From: Stereocaulon alpinum
Lineage: Eukaryota > Ascomycota > Lecanoromycetes > Lecanorales > Stereocaulaceae
Length of the DNA stretch: 64,000 bases
Assembly (NCBI GenBank): GCA_018257865.1
Contig: JAEUBA010000003.1
Location: 434,001-498,000, forward strand
Direction of reading: 5' to 3'
In this document: piece by piece, positions 32,008 through 43,636 of the stretch
Layout of the letters: each line of letters opens with the position of its first letter
Numbering within the stretch: the stretch's first letter is position 1
Position numbers and translations under genes: made by a program
The notes under the pieces: generated by a model
Database searches by the model: none
What the model was told of the DNA's origin: nothing
Seen by the model: only the letters and a program-made list of their open reading frames with translations

Positions 32008-34730
32008 TGATGAGCAGAGAAAGTAAGGTAGACCGGAAATAGTGTTGTATATACTAGTAAGGCTTGCTGTCAGGCATACATGAGGTTCTAGGATGAGTGG
32101 GGAGGTAGTGGGATATTTAGGTTGGGCAGCATGCAGGCGGTGTGAGGTAGTGATGACACCTCATGCCCTGCAATGCACATCACCTATCCCTGCGCTGAGA
32201 TCCAGGACGAAATGATGAAACTAAACAATGGTCAGATAAATTAAAAGAGCTGGAACCTGCCGCTAGGACTAGAAGCTCCATCGAGTCCTCAGTGTTCTTT
32301 GGGACGGCGCGACGGGCTCGGGGAAGCACACGGGAAGCAGTGCTAGAGCATCGGAACCATACCCATGACATAGACCGAACGCGGGCGAAGGATTCCAGAC
32401 ATACCCCGGCCTCCGGGGGGCTCAAATCAAGGCGTGCCATCACGCGAATGACACCCCCCCAAATGGAATAAATTCTGTTTCGTATCATCTCGCTGTCTCC
32501 TTTCGTTCGTTGATCCATCTCAAATTAGAATTCTAGAATACCAGAATGCATCGACATAGGAGCATCCTCCACTTCGACGTATCGCGCGGCTCCCCAACCA
32601 CGTTGTCGGCGCACGCTATCCAATCTCTTATTTCTTAAATTGGTACGCTACCACCCCCTGCCCGCTTGGCCACTCGCGCCAACACGATCAGGGGTGGGAA
32701 GGACTGGGCCTGCTACCCTGTTACAGATTGACTGCTCAATGCTCACTGTCCAGCATGAGCCACAGGGCCAAGGATGAGGTACCCATCGCGAGTCTCCGAC
32801 AGCGTGCAGACCGTCGAGATAGAAGCGCAGTCTCATGACGTGGCATGGGAATGTCATCCATAGACCATGGGTCATAGGCCATGAGTTAGGGATGGAGGCC
32901 CGGAGGCTGTCGCAGAGCTACTTTCCTTAGCTTGGAGGATAGACTTTGGCGGATGTCCTTCCCCTAGATCGGGCCCTGCATGTCTGCCATGCCACGTTTC
33001 TTTCGTGCATGTAGATCGTAGCGAAGACCCTAATTTAGTTGTTTGAGGATACCTTTAGCTATTAGCCACATGAGATGGTGATAGCCCTGCATGAACCTCA
33101 GCTGACGCCTACGGTGGCCATTTAATCAATATTGATAACCCAAGAAAATCCATTTAGCAATCAACTTTAGTAATAATGCAATACCTATTATCATCGACCT
33201 TTGTCCAGACTCTGAATCTCCATGCCAATCTTGCACTAGGTTCTGGCTCCTTAGGCAGTGTTCTGTGAGTGCCTACAGTGACGAGGTACGCCTAGATTGC
33301 GTCGTTATTAGGAGGCTTGAAAAACTTCGTTTAACGTGTGGCGACTAGCCAAATCTGCAGAAGGCCTTGACCTTGATCAATTGTTTCTTCCCACCTTTCT
33401 CGGACCTAAAAAAGCTTGCAGCACTCAAAAGCTTGACAGGCTTGATGGCTTCGTTCCAGAAGAAGATGGCGTTAGTTGGGGGTTGCGCTGGTGGGACTCT
33501 AATGGGATGGGGTGGATGACCGGCCGATGTTCCGAAATGATCGAGGGTGAGATGGGGGACGCTCTTGGCGCCATTAGAATGCTTCCATTGGGGTTTTCCA
33601 TAGGATCTAGGGCCGAGAATAACTCTCCTACGTATCCAGTATCCAGAATCCAGATCGATTTGTATGACCATGATAATATTCTACTAGATTGAGAAAGTCT
33701 GACAGCTTTAGCACGCCAATCTCGCTTCACATTGGAGATTGACGTCGTAAAGCACGGCCCCTTCCTTTGTTGGGAAGCGCATGTCACGTCTTGCACAGAC
33801 CGCGCGGGATAGGTGACGTGTTACGCAAAAGTCCGAGTTAAATGGGAGGGGGGAGACAATGTCAACAAGCTAATCGACATTGACAACTGGTCCGACCATC
33901 CGCCGCCAGAAAGAGAGTTCAAGTCTTGCGGGCTTTAAGGAATCTGGGACAAAGAAATTCGTCAACGTGCACATGGCAACAGGGGGCTTTTCTCGGTACC
34001 CTCGTGGCTTGCAGGGTTGAGACCCGGCCCCACAGTACGTACGTACCAGGAAACATTCCCCTATCTTCAGCCCCTATCTCGTCGTGTTATCCAAGAGCAT
34101 AGGTAGCTGCGGACTATGCTTAATTAGTTGATTTCAACGTCCACAAAGAGAACGGACTGATAAGAGTCCAATGTTGGCTGCATTACCTCATGCTTTGGAG
34201 CTCGTCGGCGTGAAGGATGGGAGTGAGTCCTACCAATTTCTTTCCTTTACACTTCCGGTAGGTACTTCCGATAGTCTTGACTTTCGATGCCTTGATATTT
34301 GACGCAATTTGGCGCTCCATACCTTTCTGGAAGCGAGGACTATGCTGTAGTGGGGGAGCTAGTGGAACTCGTCAACGTCTACTAATGTCTAATTGTTGTT
34401 ATTGTTAGCAAAGTTTGATGCAACAAAGCTACAACGATACAAGCGTGGGAAACCACGTGGCTGATAGGAATATCCCATGAGATACCGGCATGACGGCATT
34501 CTGCCACATGAGAGATTGTTCATCATGTCCAAATCTTCGTACCTGAGGACGAAAGGTTGAAGAGGCATTCCAATCTCGGGTAGGGGCTTCCTGGATGCAA
34601 AGGCCGAGAGTATGTGCCAGTAAAGTCCTCTTACGAACAAAATTGCCCTCACATGAAAATTCAGATCTCACGAATTTCCAACACAAGAGATGCATGATCT
34701 CTTTTGGTACATCGTACGGAATCTTTAATG
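32008..34730. other. Long 5' region of the bZIP gene and gene-poor stretch
   Basis: No full gene is supported. A minus-strand ATG-started frame of 112 codons at 32180-32518 lies upstream of the bZIP start and could be an upstream ORF. Overlapping frames at 33336-33796 on both strands have no motif. Confidence 0.4.
32180..32518 (-). CDS. Candidate upstream ORF or small gene before the bZIP gene
   Basis: The frame has an ATG start and 112 codons, lying on the same strand about 560 bp upstream of the first in-frame bZIP ATG. No domain was recognised. Upstream ORFs are common in mRNA leaders of fungal bZIP regulators, but whether this lies in the transcript is unknown. Confidence 0.2.
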   Translation of the reverse strand: MDQRTKGDSEMIRNRIYSIWGGVIRVMARLDLSPPEAGVCLESFARVRSMSWVWFRCSSTASRVLPRARRAVPKNTEDSMELLVLAAGSSSFNLSDHCLVSSFRPGSQRRDR

Positions 34731-35745
34731 CTACTGCTTTCTAAACTTGTGGAGGGGTAAAGCCCTTATCCCTACATTCACTCTGAACAAGCTTCCGCCG
34801 TATCTCGCAGATTCAGGATACTTCTCTGGCTTCTCCTCTTCCGCAGAGGTGATGAATAGATCCTCCCCAGCAAATGCAGGGCACGAGATCATTCTTGTAG
34901 GCAGTAAAATTTCACCAATCAGCTTCCCCCCCGGCGACACTTTAAGAACCTTACCACCGCCGCAGATAGCAATCCAAAGATGCCCTGTTGAATCCATTGC
35001 AAGTCCATCAGGACCACCTTCTCCTTCATGGTGGTAAAATACCTCTCGATCTGAGATATCGCCTGTCTTGCGGTCGTAGTTGAACTTGAAGACGTTGCCG
35101 GTAGGCGTATCGATGAAATACATTGTCTTTTCATCAAGACTGAAACCCATGCCATTTGGAATTGTTACTTTCTCAATCATTCGATGGAGGGTCAGATCAG
35201 GATCTAAGCGCAAAAGAACACCTTCGGCCTGAAAGTCTGACTGAACCTTGGGGTCGTTCATTGTGCCGGCCCAGTATCTCCCTTCATGGTCAACGACTCC
35301 ATCGTTAAATCGCATCCTGCATGCAATCAATTTGATTCCAGCAAATAGTATGAGTGTTTACGGTTTTACCTCTCGCCTTTTCCAGGACCATCTGATTCCT
35401 CCCAAACCTTTTTGATGTACTCGAGTTTCTTTGTATCTCGATTCATGATGGCATAGCCATGCTTAGCACCCACAATGATTTCATTCTTCGATCCTTCAAT
35501 GTCCGCTGTAGTACTATTCCAGTGTTACAGGATGCACATTGATATCCCTAGAGCAGACGAATTTACCTAACAGGAGTACCAAGATCAAATGTTTGAAGTG
35601 AAGATGGTCCTTTGTTGAGGTCCACAATATGTAATGTCTCTTTGACGATATCGACGAACCGGAGACAGTGGGTATTGGTCTCGTAGAACGGTGCCTCACC
35701 CAATCCACAATTCATTTCAATGTAGGGCTGCTTTGTCTTAGCCAT
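34731..35745 (-). CDS. SMP-30 / gluconolactonase / regucalcin-like protein
   Basis: Three exons (35567-35745, 35370-35513, 34731-35316) give 302 residues. The family is a six-bladed beta-propeller lactonase that needs a divalent metal. Landmarks are CGLGEAPFYE (metal-binding Glu), STTADIEGSKNEIIVGAKHG, RFNDGVVDHEGRYWAGTM (Asn and Asp), TIPNGMGFSLDEKTMYFIDT and EGGPDGLAMDSTGHLWIA (metal-binding Asp). The acceptor of the first intron was chosen at ggaatag/TACTAC because the next AG would cause a stop. There is no signal peptide, so it is likely cytosolic. It hydrolyses sugar-acid or related lactones, by family inference. Confidence 0.85.
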
Positions 35746-36499
35746 GATATCATCAATACTGCAATATTGCTAGACCGGCAAACCTCTGTCACCTTCCATC
35801 GCTGTATCTCTGCCATTATGATGCAAGCACTTCTCAAGTATACTGATTGGGAAGATAACTCGACAGAAAGAGTCGAATCTGCGCTAGAAAGGTCAGGTCA
35901 GAATGACGTAGTCATTACATCCGCCAAAGGCCAACGCAGTGGTACCTTTTATCGAGGAATTAATCTTTGAGGATTTTCAGAAGCAACCCCTAAGGCATCT
36001 CTTGCTACACATACCGCTTTCAACACTACACTCTAGCCATAATTGGAAGCGCTCCTTGCTAATCACGGTCCATAAAACGCGGCCATCAAGCTAAGTACCT
36101 GAATGCCATTGAGCTTTCCCTCTGCATATTCACCCGACGCAGAAACCTTCGCACTCCATCATAAAAGATTGATAGATAAATGATGTTAACAACCCATAGA
36201 GCGTGCATCGACTTGCCAACTGTCCCAACCCGAGGGTTAACTCCAGTCGTCTAAGGCGAATGTAGCCTATCACCGTACCCATTCCTACAAACCCATCAAT
36301 GCAAACCTTGCCAGATGCTGTATAATCATCATAACATCACTTCTGTCGTCACACCATGGAATCTAAACCATCAAACAGGAGAGCAGAGCGTTAGCGTACC
36401 CGCCGCTAGCGCTGATAGCCGCATTACAAGATCAAGTCGATCTCAGCTAAGCCTGACTTTCACCACGACTTCAATACCTACTTACCCTCTGTCTTCACA
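35746..36499. other. Divergent promoter region, no gene seen
   Basis: The stretch lies between the starts of the SMP-30-like and EVE-domain genes. Only short frames without motifs occur. Confidence 0.4.
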
Positions 36500-37681
36500 A
36501 TGGCACCAGCAAAGCGTAAGGTGAATGCAGTAGAAGAAACTACAGCACCTCCTGCAAAGAGAGGACGCCGGTCTTCAGTCAGCAACAAGAACAAGAAAGT
36601 CACTGAGCAAACAGCAGCCTCAACGCGCCCAAACCGACTTTCATTAGCAGCAGCAAACGCTCCCAGATCACTCAGGAGCTCCACTGATGGGGCTAGTACC
36701 CCAACAAGCACCGAAAAGGGAATGAAACCCTCATCAAGCGGCTCGGCTACTAAATCTAAACCCAAGACTACCACTGCCAAAGGACGCAAGACAACTTCAA
36801 TCACCAAGAATGGAATCGAACCCTCATCAAATGGTTCGGCTACTAAATCTAATTCTAAAATTCACACTACCAAAGGACGCAAGAAGGGTGAAATAGCAGC
36901 CAAAGCCACGGCTTCGGAGACAGGCGAAACTCCTATGACCAACGTTCGTCATCAGGCCAACCTTTCCATTGATGTTGCTGCTCAGTCAAAGTCTGAACCC
37001 GTTGACGAATCTAACGATGAGCACACTGATGGGCCTTCTTATTGGCTTATGAAAGCTGAGCCTGACTCTCGTATCGAGAAGGGCAAGGATGTGAAGTTCT
37101 CAATCGACGATCTCAAAGCCGCACCAGCACCTGAGGGATGGGATGGCGTTCGGAATTACGTTGGTGAGTGTTTCTCCGCAGTGTTTTGAACACCAGCCAA
37201 GCGACTAACAGGATACCTAGCTCGCAACAACATGCGCTTAATGATGAAGGGTGACCTGGCGTTCTTCTATCATTCAAACTGCAAAGTACCAGGAATTGTG
37301 GGAACCATGGAGATTGTCCAAGAGCACTCAGTCGACGGTGATTCCTCATACACAGTCAACGCCGCGCAGACTAATCCTGTTTTAGAGAGTGCGTTCGACC
37401 CCGAACATCCTTACTACGACGAGAAGTCTGACCGTGAGAAGCCAAAATGGTGCCTTGTCCATGTCAAGTTCCGCCAGAAATTCCCTGAGATATTCAAGCT
37501 CAAGGAACTTCAGACATATGCTAAACAAGGTGGCATTCTCGAGAATATGCAGGTCTTGAAGCAGTCTCGCCTGAGTGTCTCGAAAGTGACTAAGGAGGAA
37601 TGGAATTTCATTATGAGCTTGGTCGATGTGGAGGATGTTGCTGCGGCCGCTGCTCAACATCAGCCAAAGATGGTTGCATAG
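36500..37681 (+). CDS. EVE domain protein (thymocyte nuclear protein 1-like)
   Basis: Two exons (36500-37163, 37221-37681) give 374 residues. The N-terminal 175 residues are disordered and basic with nuclear-signal-like clusters (PAKRKV, PPAKRGRR). They contain an in-frame duplication: GMKPSSSGSATKSKPK (about 74-89) and GIEPSSNGSATKSNSK (about 105-120), each followed by a KGRK motif. The C-terminal half is the EVE domain: YWLMKAEPDSRIE, FSIDDL, WDGVRNYVARNNMR (made by splicing), LAFFYHSNCKVPGIVGTMEI and KWCLVHVKFRQKF. EVE domains resemble PUA and YTH folds and bind modified bases or RNA. A nuclear reader of modified nucleic acid is a reasonable inference. Confidence 0.87.
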
Positions 37682-37878
37682 GCCTTCCCGCTAGGTGTTG
37701 CAGCCTTCTATTGCATTTCGTTCATGGCAGGCGTTAGCGGACGGCATTCAAGGCCTGGTTCGAGCACATGATACCCTTCTCCGCAAGGCATTAAGACTCA
37801 AGTGGCAATTCGTTTTAAGAACGATCGTTTCCGGCGGAGTCATCTTTAGTGAGGTTTTGAGGCCATCTCTTTAAGTGC

Positions 37879-38583
37879 TCATGGCCTTAAAGCATAGAGT
37901 CTAACAGGGTACAACCCCTTCGGAAACCCCCTCTGCAACTCCGTCTTCAAACATCTAACATCCGCCTCCTTAAACAACTTCTGAAATTTCTCATTAGTCC
38001 TCGTAACGCTACTATCAGTCTCATCGAAGATATCCTCCCTATCTCGATTCGTACTCATATTCTCCTTGATCACAATCCACCCATCCATCGTAACAGATTT
38101 CTTACATCTCTCCAGATAATCCACCAGCTCTTGATCCTTCAAATGTCCCAAACACCACTGATTCCAAATGAGATCATACTGCTGCTCCGGAACCCACTTC
38201 TCCAACCCACTAACATAAACATTCCCAACCTGCCCGCTCCCAGCCATCGCCGCACCTTTCACCTCGTTGGCAAACTTTTCAATTGGCTCTACTACATCAA
38301 CAGTCGCGCAGACTGTACTCAGAAAACCAGCAGTGACTCGTCCAATACCAGCACCACAGTCTACGCCTCGTTTGAGAAGAGTCCCATTAGCTACTGCTGA
38401 AGAAGAAGGAGAAGAAGAAGGGTATTCGCGGCGTAGTTTCGCAAGAAAATTAGCGGATCCTTTGAGATCGGCGCGTGAGATTTGCGGATAGCCGCCTAGC
38501 ATGCCGTCGACTGTTGTGGGGATTGATTTCCAGTATGCGAGGGAGTCGGCGGTCGAGATTTCGGTGTCTGGTGAGGAAGCCAT
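37879..38583 (-). CDS. tae1: Alpha-N-terminal protein methyltransferase (NTM1/Tae1 family)
   Basis: A single exon encodes 234 residues, the family's usual length. The enzyme methylates the N-terminal alpha-amine of proteins that begin X-Pro-Lys after Met removal, such as some ribosomal proteins. Landmarks are DSLAYWKSIPTTVDGMLGGY, the SAM-binding motif VDCGAGIGRVT (about 74-84), DVVEP, the substrate-site block DLIWNQWCLGHL and IVIKENMS. It converges on the EVE-domain gene, with about 200 bp between stops. Expected location: cytosol and nucleus. Confidence 0.9.
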   Translation of the reverse strand: MASSPDTEISTADSLAYWKSIPTTVDGMLGGYPQISRADLKGSANFLAKLRREYPSSSPSSSAVANGTLLKRGVDCGAGIGRVTAGFLSTVCATVDVVEPIEKFANEVKGAAMAGSGQVGNVYVSGLEKWVPEQQYDLIWNQWCLGHLKDQELVDYLERCKKSVTMDGWIVIKENMSTNRDREDIFDETDSSVTRTNEKFQKLFKEADVRCLKTELQRGFPKGLYPVRLYALRP

Positions 38584-39447
38584 GACGGGGTTGGGGGTTT
38601 TGTGTGGAGGAATGGGATAAGTTGGCGAGTAATGGGACTTGTTTGGAGGAAGATTGGAGGTGAGAAGAATTCTCTAAAGGGCGTAGGGTATAGTGAATTG
38701 CTAGCTAGGCCAGGCGGTCAAGCATTCCAAGGCGAATCATGGGCTGGAGATTCTACAGATGATTGCTAGCGTGTAGTAGACGAGTCTGTCAATGGGAGTC
38801 TGGAAGATGGCTTGACCAATTACGAGTTTTTTCGATGGTTTCAAGCTTCGTGGCCTCTTCGCGTAGTCCGGAGTGGAATGGGTACCATTAGGCAAAAGTC
38901 GAATAGTGTTTCTCGGTATAATTTCATATGTCGCTATGTTGCTTGCTGAATGCTGGCAATGGAAGGCGTCCTCAGCTAGTCTGGATGTATATGCCCAGTC
39001 GCTAGCGTAGCCACTACCCTAGCGACTTGTAAAATTTGCAGCCGAAGTCTTTCCTGTCCATTACATTATAAGATCGAACTCTTAAGATGTTGCCTCTTAT
39101 CATTCTAGCTACGTATTGCACCAAGCAACCATAGAAGATAACACCGTGAGCTGTTGTAGCAAGTCTCCCCTGCGTGCTACTATACCTAGAGGCTACATGC
39201 TTTGTCAAGCTATTCGAAAATATGGTGAGCTTACTACGCGAACATGGGATAGTGAAGTCTGTGTGACCGGCGTTCCTGACTCTTCGGGCAATGCACGACA
39301 TATGGTAGCTGACCCTTTCTTACTCTCACCTATCGCCAAGAAGACATGTGTCTGGCGTCGGTTCAGCCGCGTCGAGAGGTCTGTTGTTCTAGACAATTAT
39401 GGAGGTAAAGTATGTTAGCTACAAATTGAAAACAACGCCCCTGCGAA
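38584..39447. other. Intergenic, nothing convincing
   Basis: Overlapping short frames on both strands around 39014-39418 lack motifs. Confidence 0.4.
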
Positions 39448-40582
39448 TTAGTCAGTAAACTTCCTGCCAGCTGCAGCCGTATCGAACGCCTGCATCGTAT
39501 GTTCCCACACCGCTTCCGAGAACCTATCGTGTTGGAGACCTTTGTACGCCTTGGAACGCTTGCTCTCAGGAGTCGGCTCGCCATCGTTGTTGCAAGCGTA
39601 AGCTCCACTGCCAACTCTACCATCTGTACCTGTAGCTACTTCACTGCTGCGACTTTCAGACAGGTCAGCTGACTTGGCCGGAAACCTGTCCGTCGCCATG
39701 AACAACATCCGCTGTCCAGCTTCCTCGGGCGCTACGGCCACCATCTTCGCCAAGGGCGACGCCATAGACCATACGATCTTGAACCACATTGGATAATCGG
39801 GACTGCTGAAAGCCGGTGTGATGATGAGCCCTGGAAAGACATTGACAAGACTCAGCTTGCTCTTATTCTGATTCGCTAATTGCTCCATGAACTTTGTCAT
39901 CATAAAGGTGCAGTGAGACCGAGCGTTTGCAAAGCTGTAATTGCCGGGTTTACGCAGAGACAGGTCGTCAGGGATGAGCTTCGCTTCGTTGCCGGCTGCA
40001 AAGACCGATACCACGTGTGATGGGAGGGTGGACGACTGCAGCAAGGGGAGCAGCTGGAAAGTGAAACGCGCGCGGGAGTAGTAGTGCATTGACATGGCGA
40101 AGTCGAGGCCTTCTTGTGTCTCTATATGACTGAAGGTCAGTGACGGCTGCAAGAAGCGTCAGAATATCTTCCAACAAGGCCAACGTGCCTTGTCGTGGTG
40201 TGAGATACAGGCCGCCTTGAGTCATGAACAACATGTCCACCCTCGGCCCGCTGCTGTCTGAAGTATTCTGCTGTTGGTGCTGGATAATCTCAGCAGCTAC
40301 TTTGTCGACATTCTGCAAAAGAGACAAATCCATTGCTTGGATAAAACGGTATTGGCCCTCCGGACATTTTGCTGTGCAATCAGAGATGATCTTTTTGGCA
40401 GCTTCCGCATTGCGGCCGACGATGTAGATGCACAGACCGTTGCCTTTGGCCAAATGACTGCTGACGAGCGCACGTAATGTGAACTCGCCAATACCAGATG
40501 TGCCGCCAACAAACACAGCGACAAGTGACTGGCTGTTGACGAGCTTCGAATTTCCAGCGCGGATGGCTTGTAGCTTTACCAT
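39448..40582 (-). CDS. Atypical short-chain dehydrogenase/reductase
   Basis: Exons 40189-40582 and 39448-40121 give 355 residues. The N-terminal Rossmann motif is clear (VAVFVGGTSGIGEFTLRAL, about 20-38), as are IYIVGRN and the MDLSLL block. Splicing gives PRQETQEGLDFAMSMHYYSR, matching fungal SDRs of the TPEGLD...YYSR type. The usual YxxxK catalytic pair is not seen: the matching region reads YSFANARSHCTFMMTKFMEQ, so classic SDR chemistry may be altered. The best-fitting intron (40122-40188) would begin with GC; a GT donor four bases further with acceptor ccttcag also keeps frame (PRQGTHIETQEG). The gene lies on the same strand as the ALDH and MFS genes that follow. Confidence 0.75.
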
Positions 40583-41573
40583 TATGGCCTTTTTCGCGCA
40601 AGGTTGCGGCTGTGTATCTAGAGAGGTGCTTCGTCGAGGCTTTCAAGCATCGCAACGGCATTATACTGGTTCTGGAGATGCACTACATTCCAATACTTCC
40701 CCATTGGGCTCGCTTATGTGGACTCTGCATTCGGCTCAATTCATTCTTCCGCTTCGATGGATATAGGACATAGGACATAGGTAAACTCCGCATCTTCATC
40801 TAAAGCCCTGGCCGGAGAATAAGGAATTCTAATTTGCAGAGTGCGATCCAGGTTCAGAAGCACTCTTTATACTTATGTATCTTCACAGCACAACTAGGAG
40901 GACCTTGAGTATTGGCGCTTCCCAGCTGAAAGAGTCGTCGAGAACGTGGCAAGAAGTCTTCGGAAAACGGGGCCCTTCATGGCAAGAAATTTGTACGAAT
41001 GAAAGGCTTGCAGGATGAGGATATCAAGGCCTAGGTAAAGAGGCAGTACCAATCTCTCACTCAGCCTCCTCACCTTGATTGGCGCTTTCAGAGTCTACCT
41101 CCATTGAATCAATATGCAGGATCCTGCCGTGGCTGCGTCTCAAGCTCGCCCTGAAGCCTGATCAGTTGGTGATTGAAAGTTATGTGGCTGACCCATCTGG
41201 GCGCTCCACTTGCAACTCCGGTGTGGTAGCATTCTGTGCCGCCATTATCTCCTCAGTCAAGAGCCAGCTTGATCCATGGAAGTCCCTTGGATGAAGGTCC
41301 TCGGTATCCACTTTCCCGCACTGGCACGAGTTCCTTCCCCAAGGATCAGCGACATTCCCATGAAAGTGGTCAATTCGCGAAGACTTTGCTAACGAAAGCG
41401 CACTTAATAATCATAGACTTAAAGATGTTTGAATATGCTGTCCAAAAGGTGATCGTCACCCATATATGGTTTATATCGAATTCCCTGTATCGTCAAGCAT
41501 ATCACCATTCATAACCCTCTCCAAAATCCCCCTCAAACTCTACTCAAACAATTCTTCGGTCCGTCAACACTCC
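40583..41573. other. Intergenic, nothing convincing
   Basis: No supported frame. The stretch holds the promoter of the SDR gene and the 3' end of the ALDH gene. Confidence 0.4.
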
Positions 41574-43136
41574 TCACAGCCTCGTCCCCATATTGACATG
41601 CACAGCCTTAGCATTCGTATAAGCCGCCAACCCCGCCTCCCCGAGTTCCCGCCCAATCCCACTCTGCTTAACGCCTCCAAACGGAATCCGATAATCACTA
41701 TCATTACTACTATTAATCCACACCATACCCGCCTCAATAGCCCTCGCAACGCGATGAGCCTTTGTAAGATTCTCAGTGAACACAGCACTACCTAAGCCAT
41801 AGGTGGTGTCGTTCGCCCTCTCAATGGCCTCTTCTTCAGTTTTGAACGAGGAAATGACGACGAAGGGACCGAAGACTTCTTCGCGGTAGATCTTCATTGT
41901 ATCTTTGACGTTTATGAAGACGGTAGGCGTGATGAAGAAGCCTTTTCCGTTAACGTCCTTGTAGGCTTCGCCGCCTGTGGCGAGGGTTGCGCCTTCTGAT
42001 TTTCCGGACTCGATGTAAGACATGACGCGATCGTATTGTGATTTCGTTACCTGTGGGCCTTGGAATGTCTCGTCTGAGAATGGATCGCCGACTTTGCTGA
42101 CGGCTTTGACCTGCTCTTTGAACAGTTCCACGAATTTATCATAGATGGACTCTTCGACTAGTACGCGGGATGTTGCGGTGCAGATCTGGCCCATGTTCGA
42201 CATTATACCCGCATGAGACCACTTGGCGGCTTGGTCGAGATCCGCGTCTGCAAAGACGAGCAAAGGACTCTTGCCGCCGGTCTCGAGCGTGATATTCTTC
42301 ATGTTGATGCTCGCCATCTTCATGATCTGTCGGCCTGTGGCTGTTGAGCCGGTAAAGGCAATCTTGTCGATGTCGAGATGGCTTGCGATTGCTGCTCCGG
42401 CTTCTTTGCCGAGGCCGTTTAGGATGTTGACTACGCCTGGAGGGAAACCGGCTTCTTTGATGAGTTGTGCCAAGTAGAGGATGCTCAATGGCGTTTGCTC
42501 CGCAGCCTTGATGACGACAGTGTTTCCGCATGCCAACGCCGGACCAAGCTTCCACGCTGCCATTGCTAAGGGATAGTTCCATGGGATGATCTGTCCGCAT
42601 ACACCCAAGGGTTCTCGCAAGGTGTAGGCAAATTTAGCAGGACTGGTGTTGATCACTTGACCATGAATTTTGTCGGCGTAACCCCCATAGTAGCGCAAAG
42701 TACCGGCTGCTTCTGCAACGTCTTCATTTAGGGCAACAGTATAGGGTTTGCCATTGTCCCACGTTTCTATGGTGGCAAGGGTCTCGGCATGCTTTTCAAC
42801 AAGAGAGGCAAGTTCGAGCATGAGATTGCCTCGGTCCGTGGAGGGTAAGTCACGCCATGAGGAGGCTTTGAACGCTTTTCGTGCCGCAGCGACTGCTGTG
42901 TCGACATCCTGGGCTGAGGCAGCGTAGACAGAGGCTATTTCGGTTTCATCGCTGGTAGGAGGTCAGTCGTCATGAATGTTTTGAGGCGTGGAAGACGTGA
43001 AGGCGTACGTTGGATTGATGCTTGTAATCTTTTCTCCCGAGGACGATTTCACGAATTCATTATTGATGAACAAGCCAATGGGTTGCTTGTATTCCCGGCC
43101 ATTGGGAGCCTTAAGATTAACGAAGAGGTCAGACAT
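41574..43136 (-). CDS. Aldehyde dehydrogenase (NAD(P)+-dependent)
   Basis: Two exons (43009-43136, 41574-42951; 57-nt intron) give 501 residues, the standard ALDH length. It oxidises aldehydes to acids. Landmarks are PIGLFINNEFV, IIPWNYPLAMAAWKLGPALA, the cofactor block FTGSTATGRQI, the general-base Glu in ITLETGGKSPLLVF, the nucleophilic Cys in NMGQICTATSRVLVEE, EEVFGPFVV, and the C-terminal FGGVKQSGIGRELG. There is no mitochondrial presequence at the chosen ATG (43136), so it is probably cytosolic. All active-site residues are present. It sits between an SDR and an MFS gene on the same strand, which suggests but does not prove a shared catabolic or detoxification role. Confidence 0.9.
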
Positions 43137-43636
43137 AGTGGAGCTCTTAAGGTGCAAATTTGGACAGCTGTGATGGAGACGTTGGGTAGCTTTTGGAGGG
43201 AAAGACAGCTTGTAAAAGAAGGTTGGTGCAGGGGAAACAAGCCCCGCAGAGGGGTTCGATAACGATCGAGGGATACAGCTTCCTCATCCGTCGTAGCTCC
43301 AAGATGCACATAAAGTTCCGAAGGAAGTAATTCCGGTCGATCATATTGGAGATAGCGTAGCTGCGTGTTCGGGTATACGCTGACCGGAATGCATAACATC
43401 GAAAGCATCAAGGCAGAGCAACTCGTGGCAACGAGCAGCTTCATTCACCACGCCGCGAGAGTCGCTATGCTAAGGCGCTCAAGCTATCAGTGGCGAGATT
43501 CTAGATCTCATCCGCTATGGCCGCCCAATAATGGCGGGCTGGTGAGAGCATTGCGTCCTTTTACCGGCCTCAAAAAGCTACGTTGCCCTGTCTGTGGTAT
43601 GTGGTAGGTATAGCGTACGGACACAATGTAAAGGCC

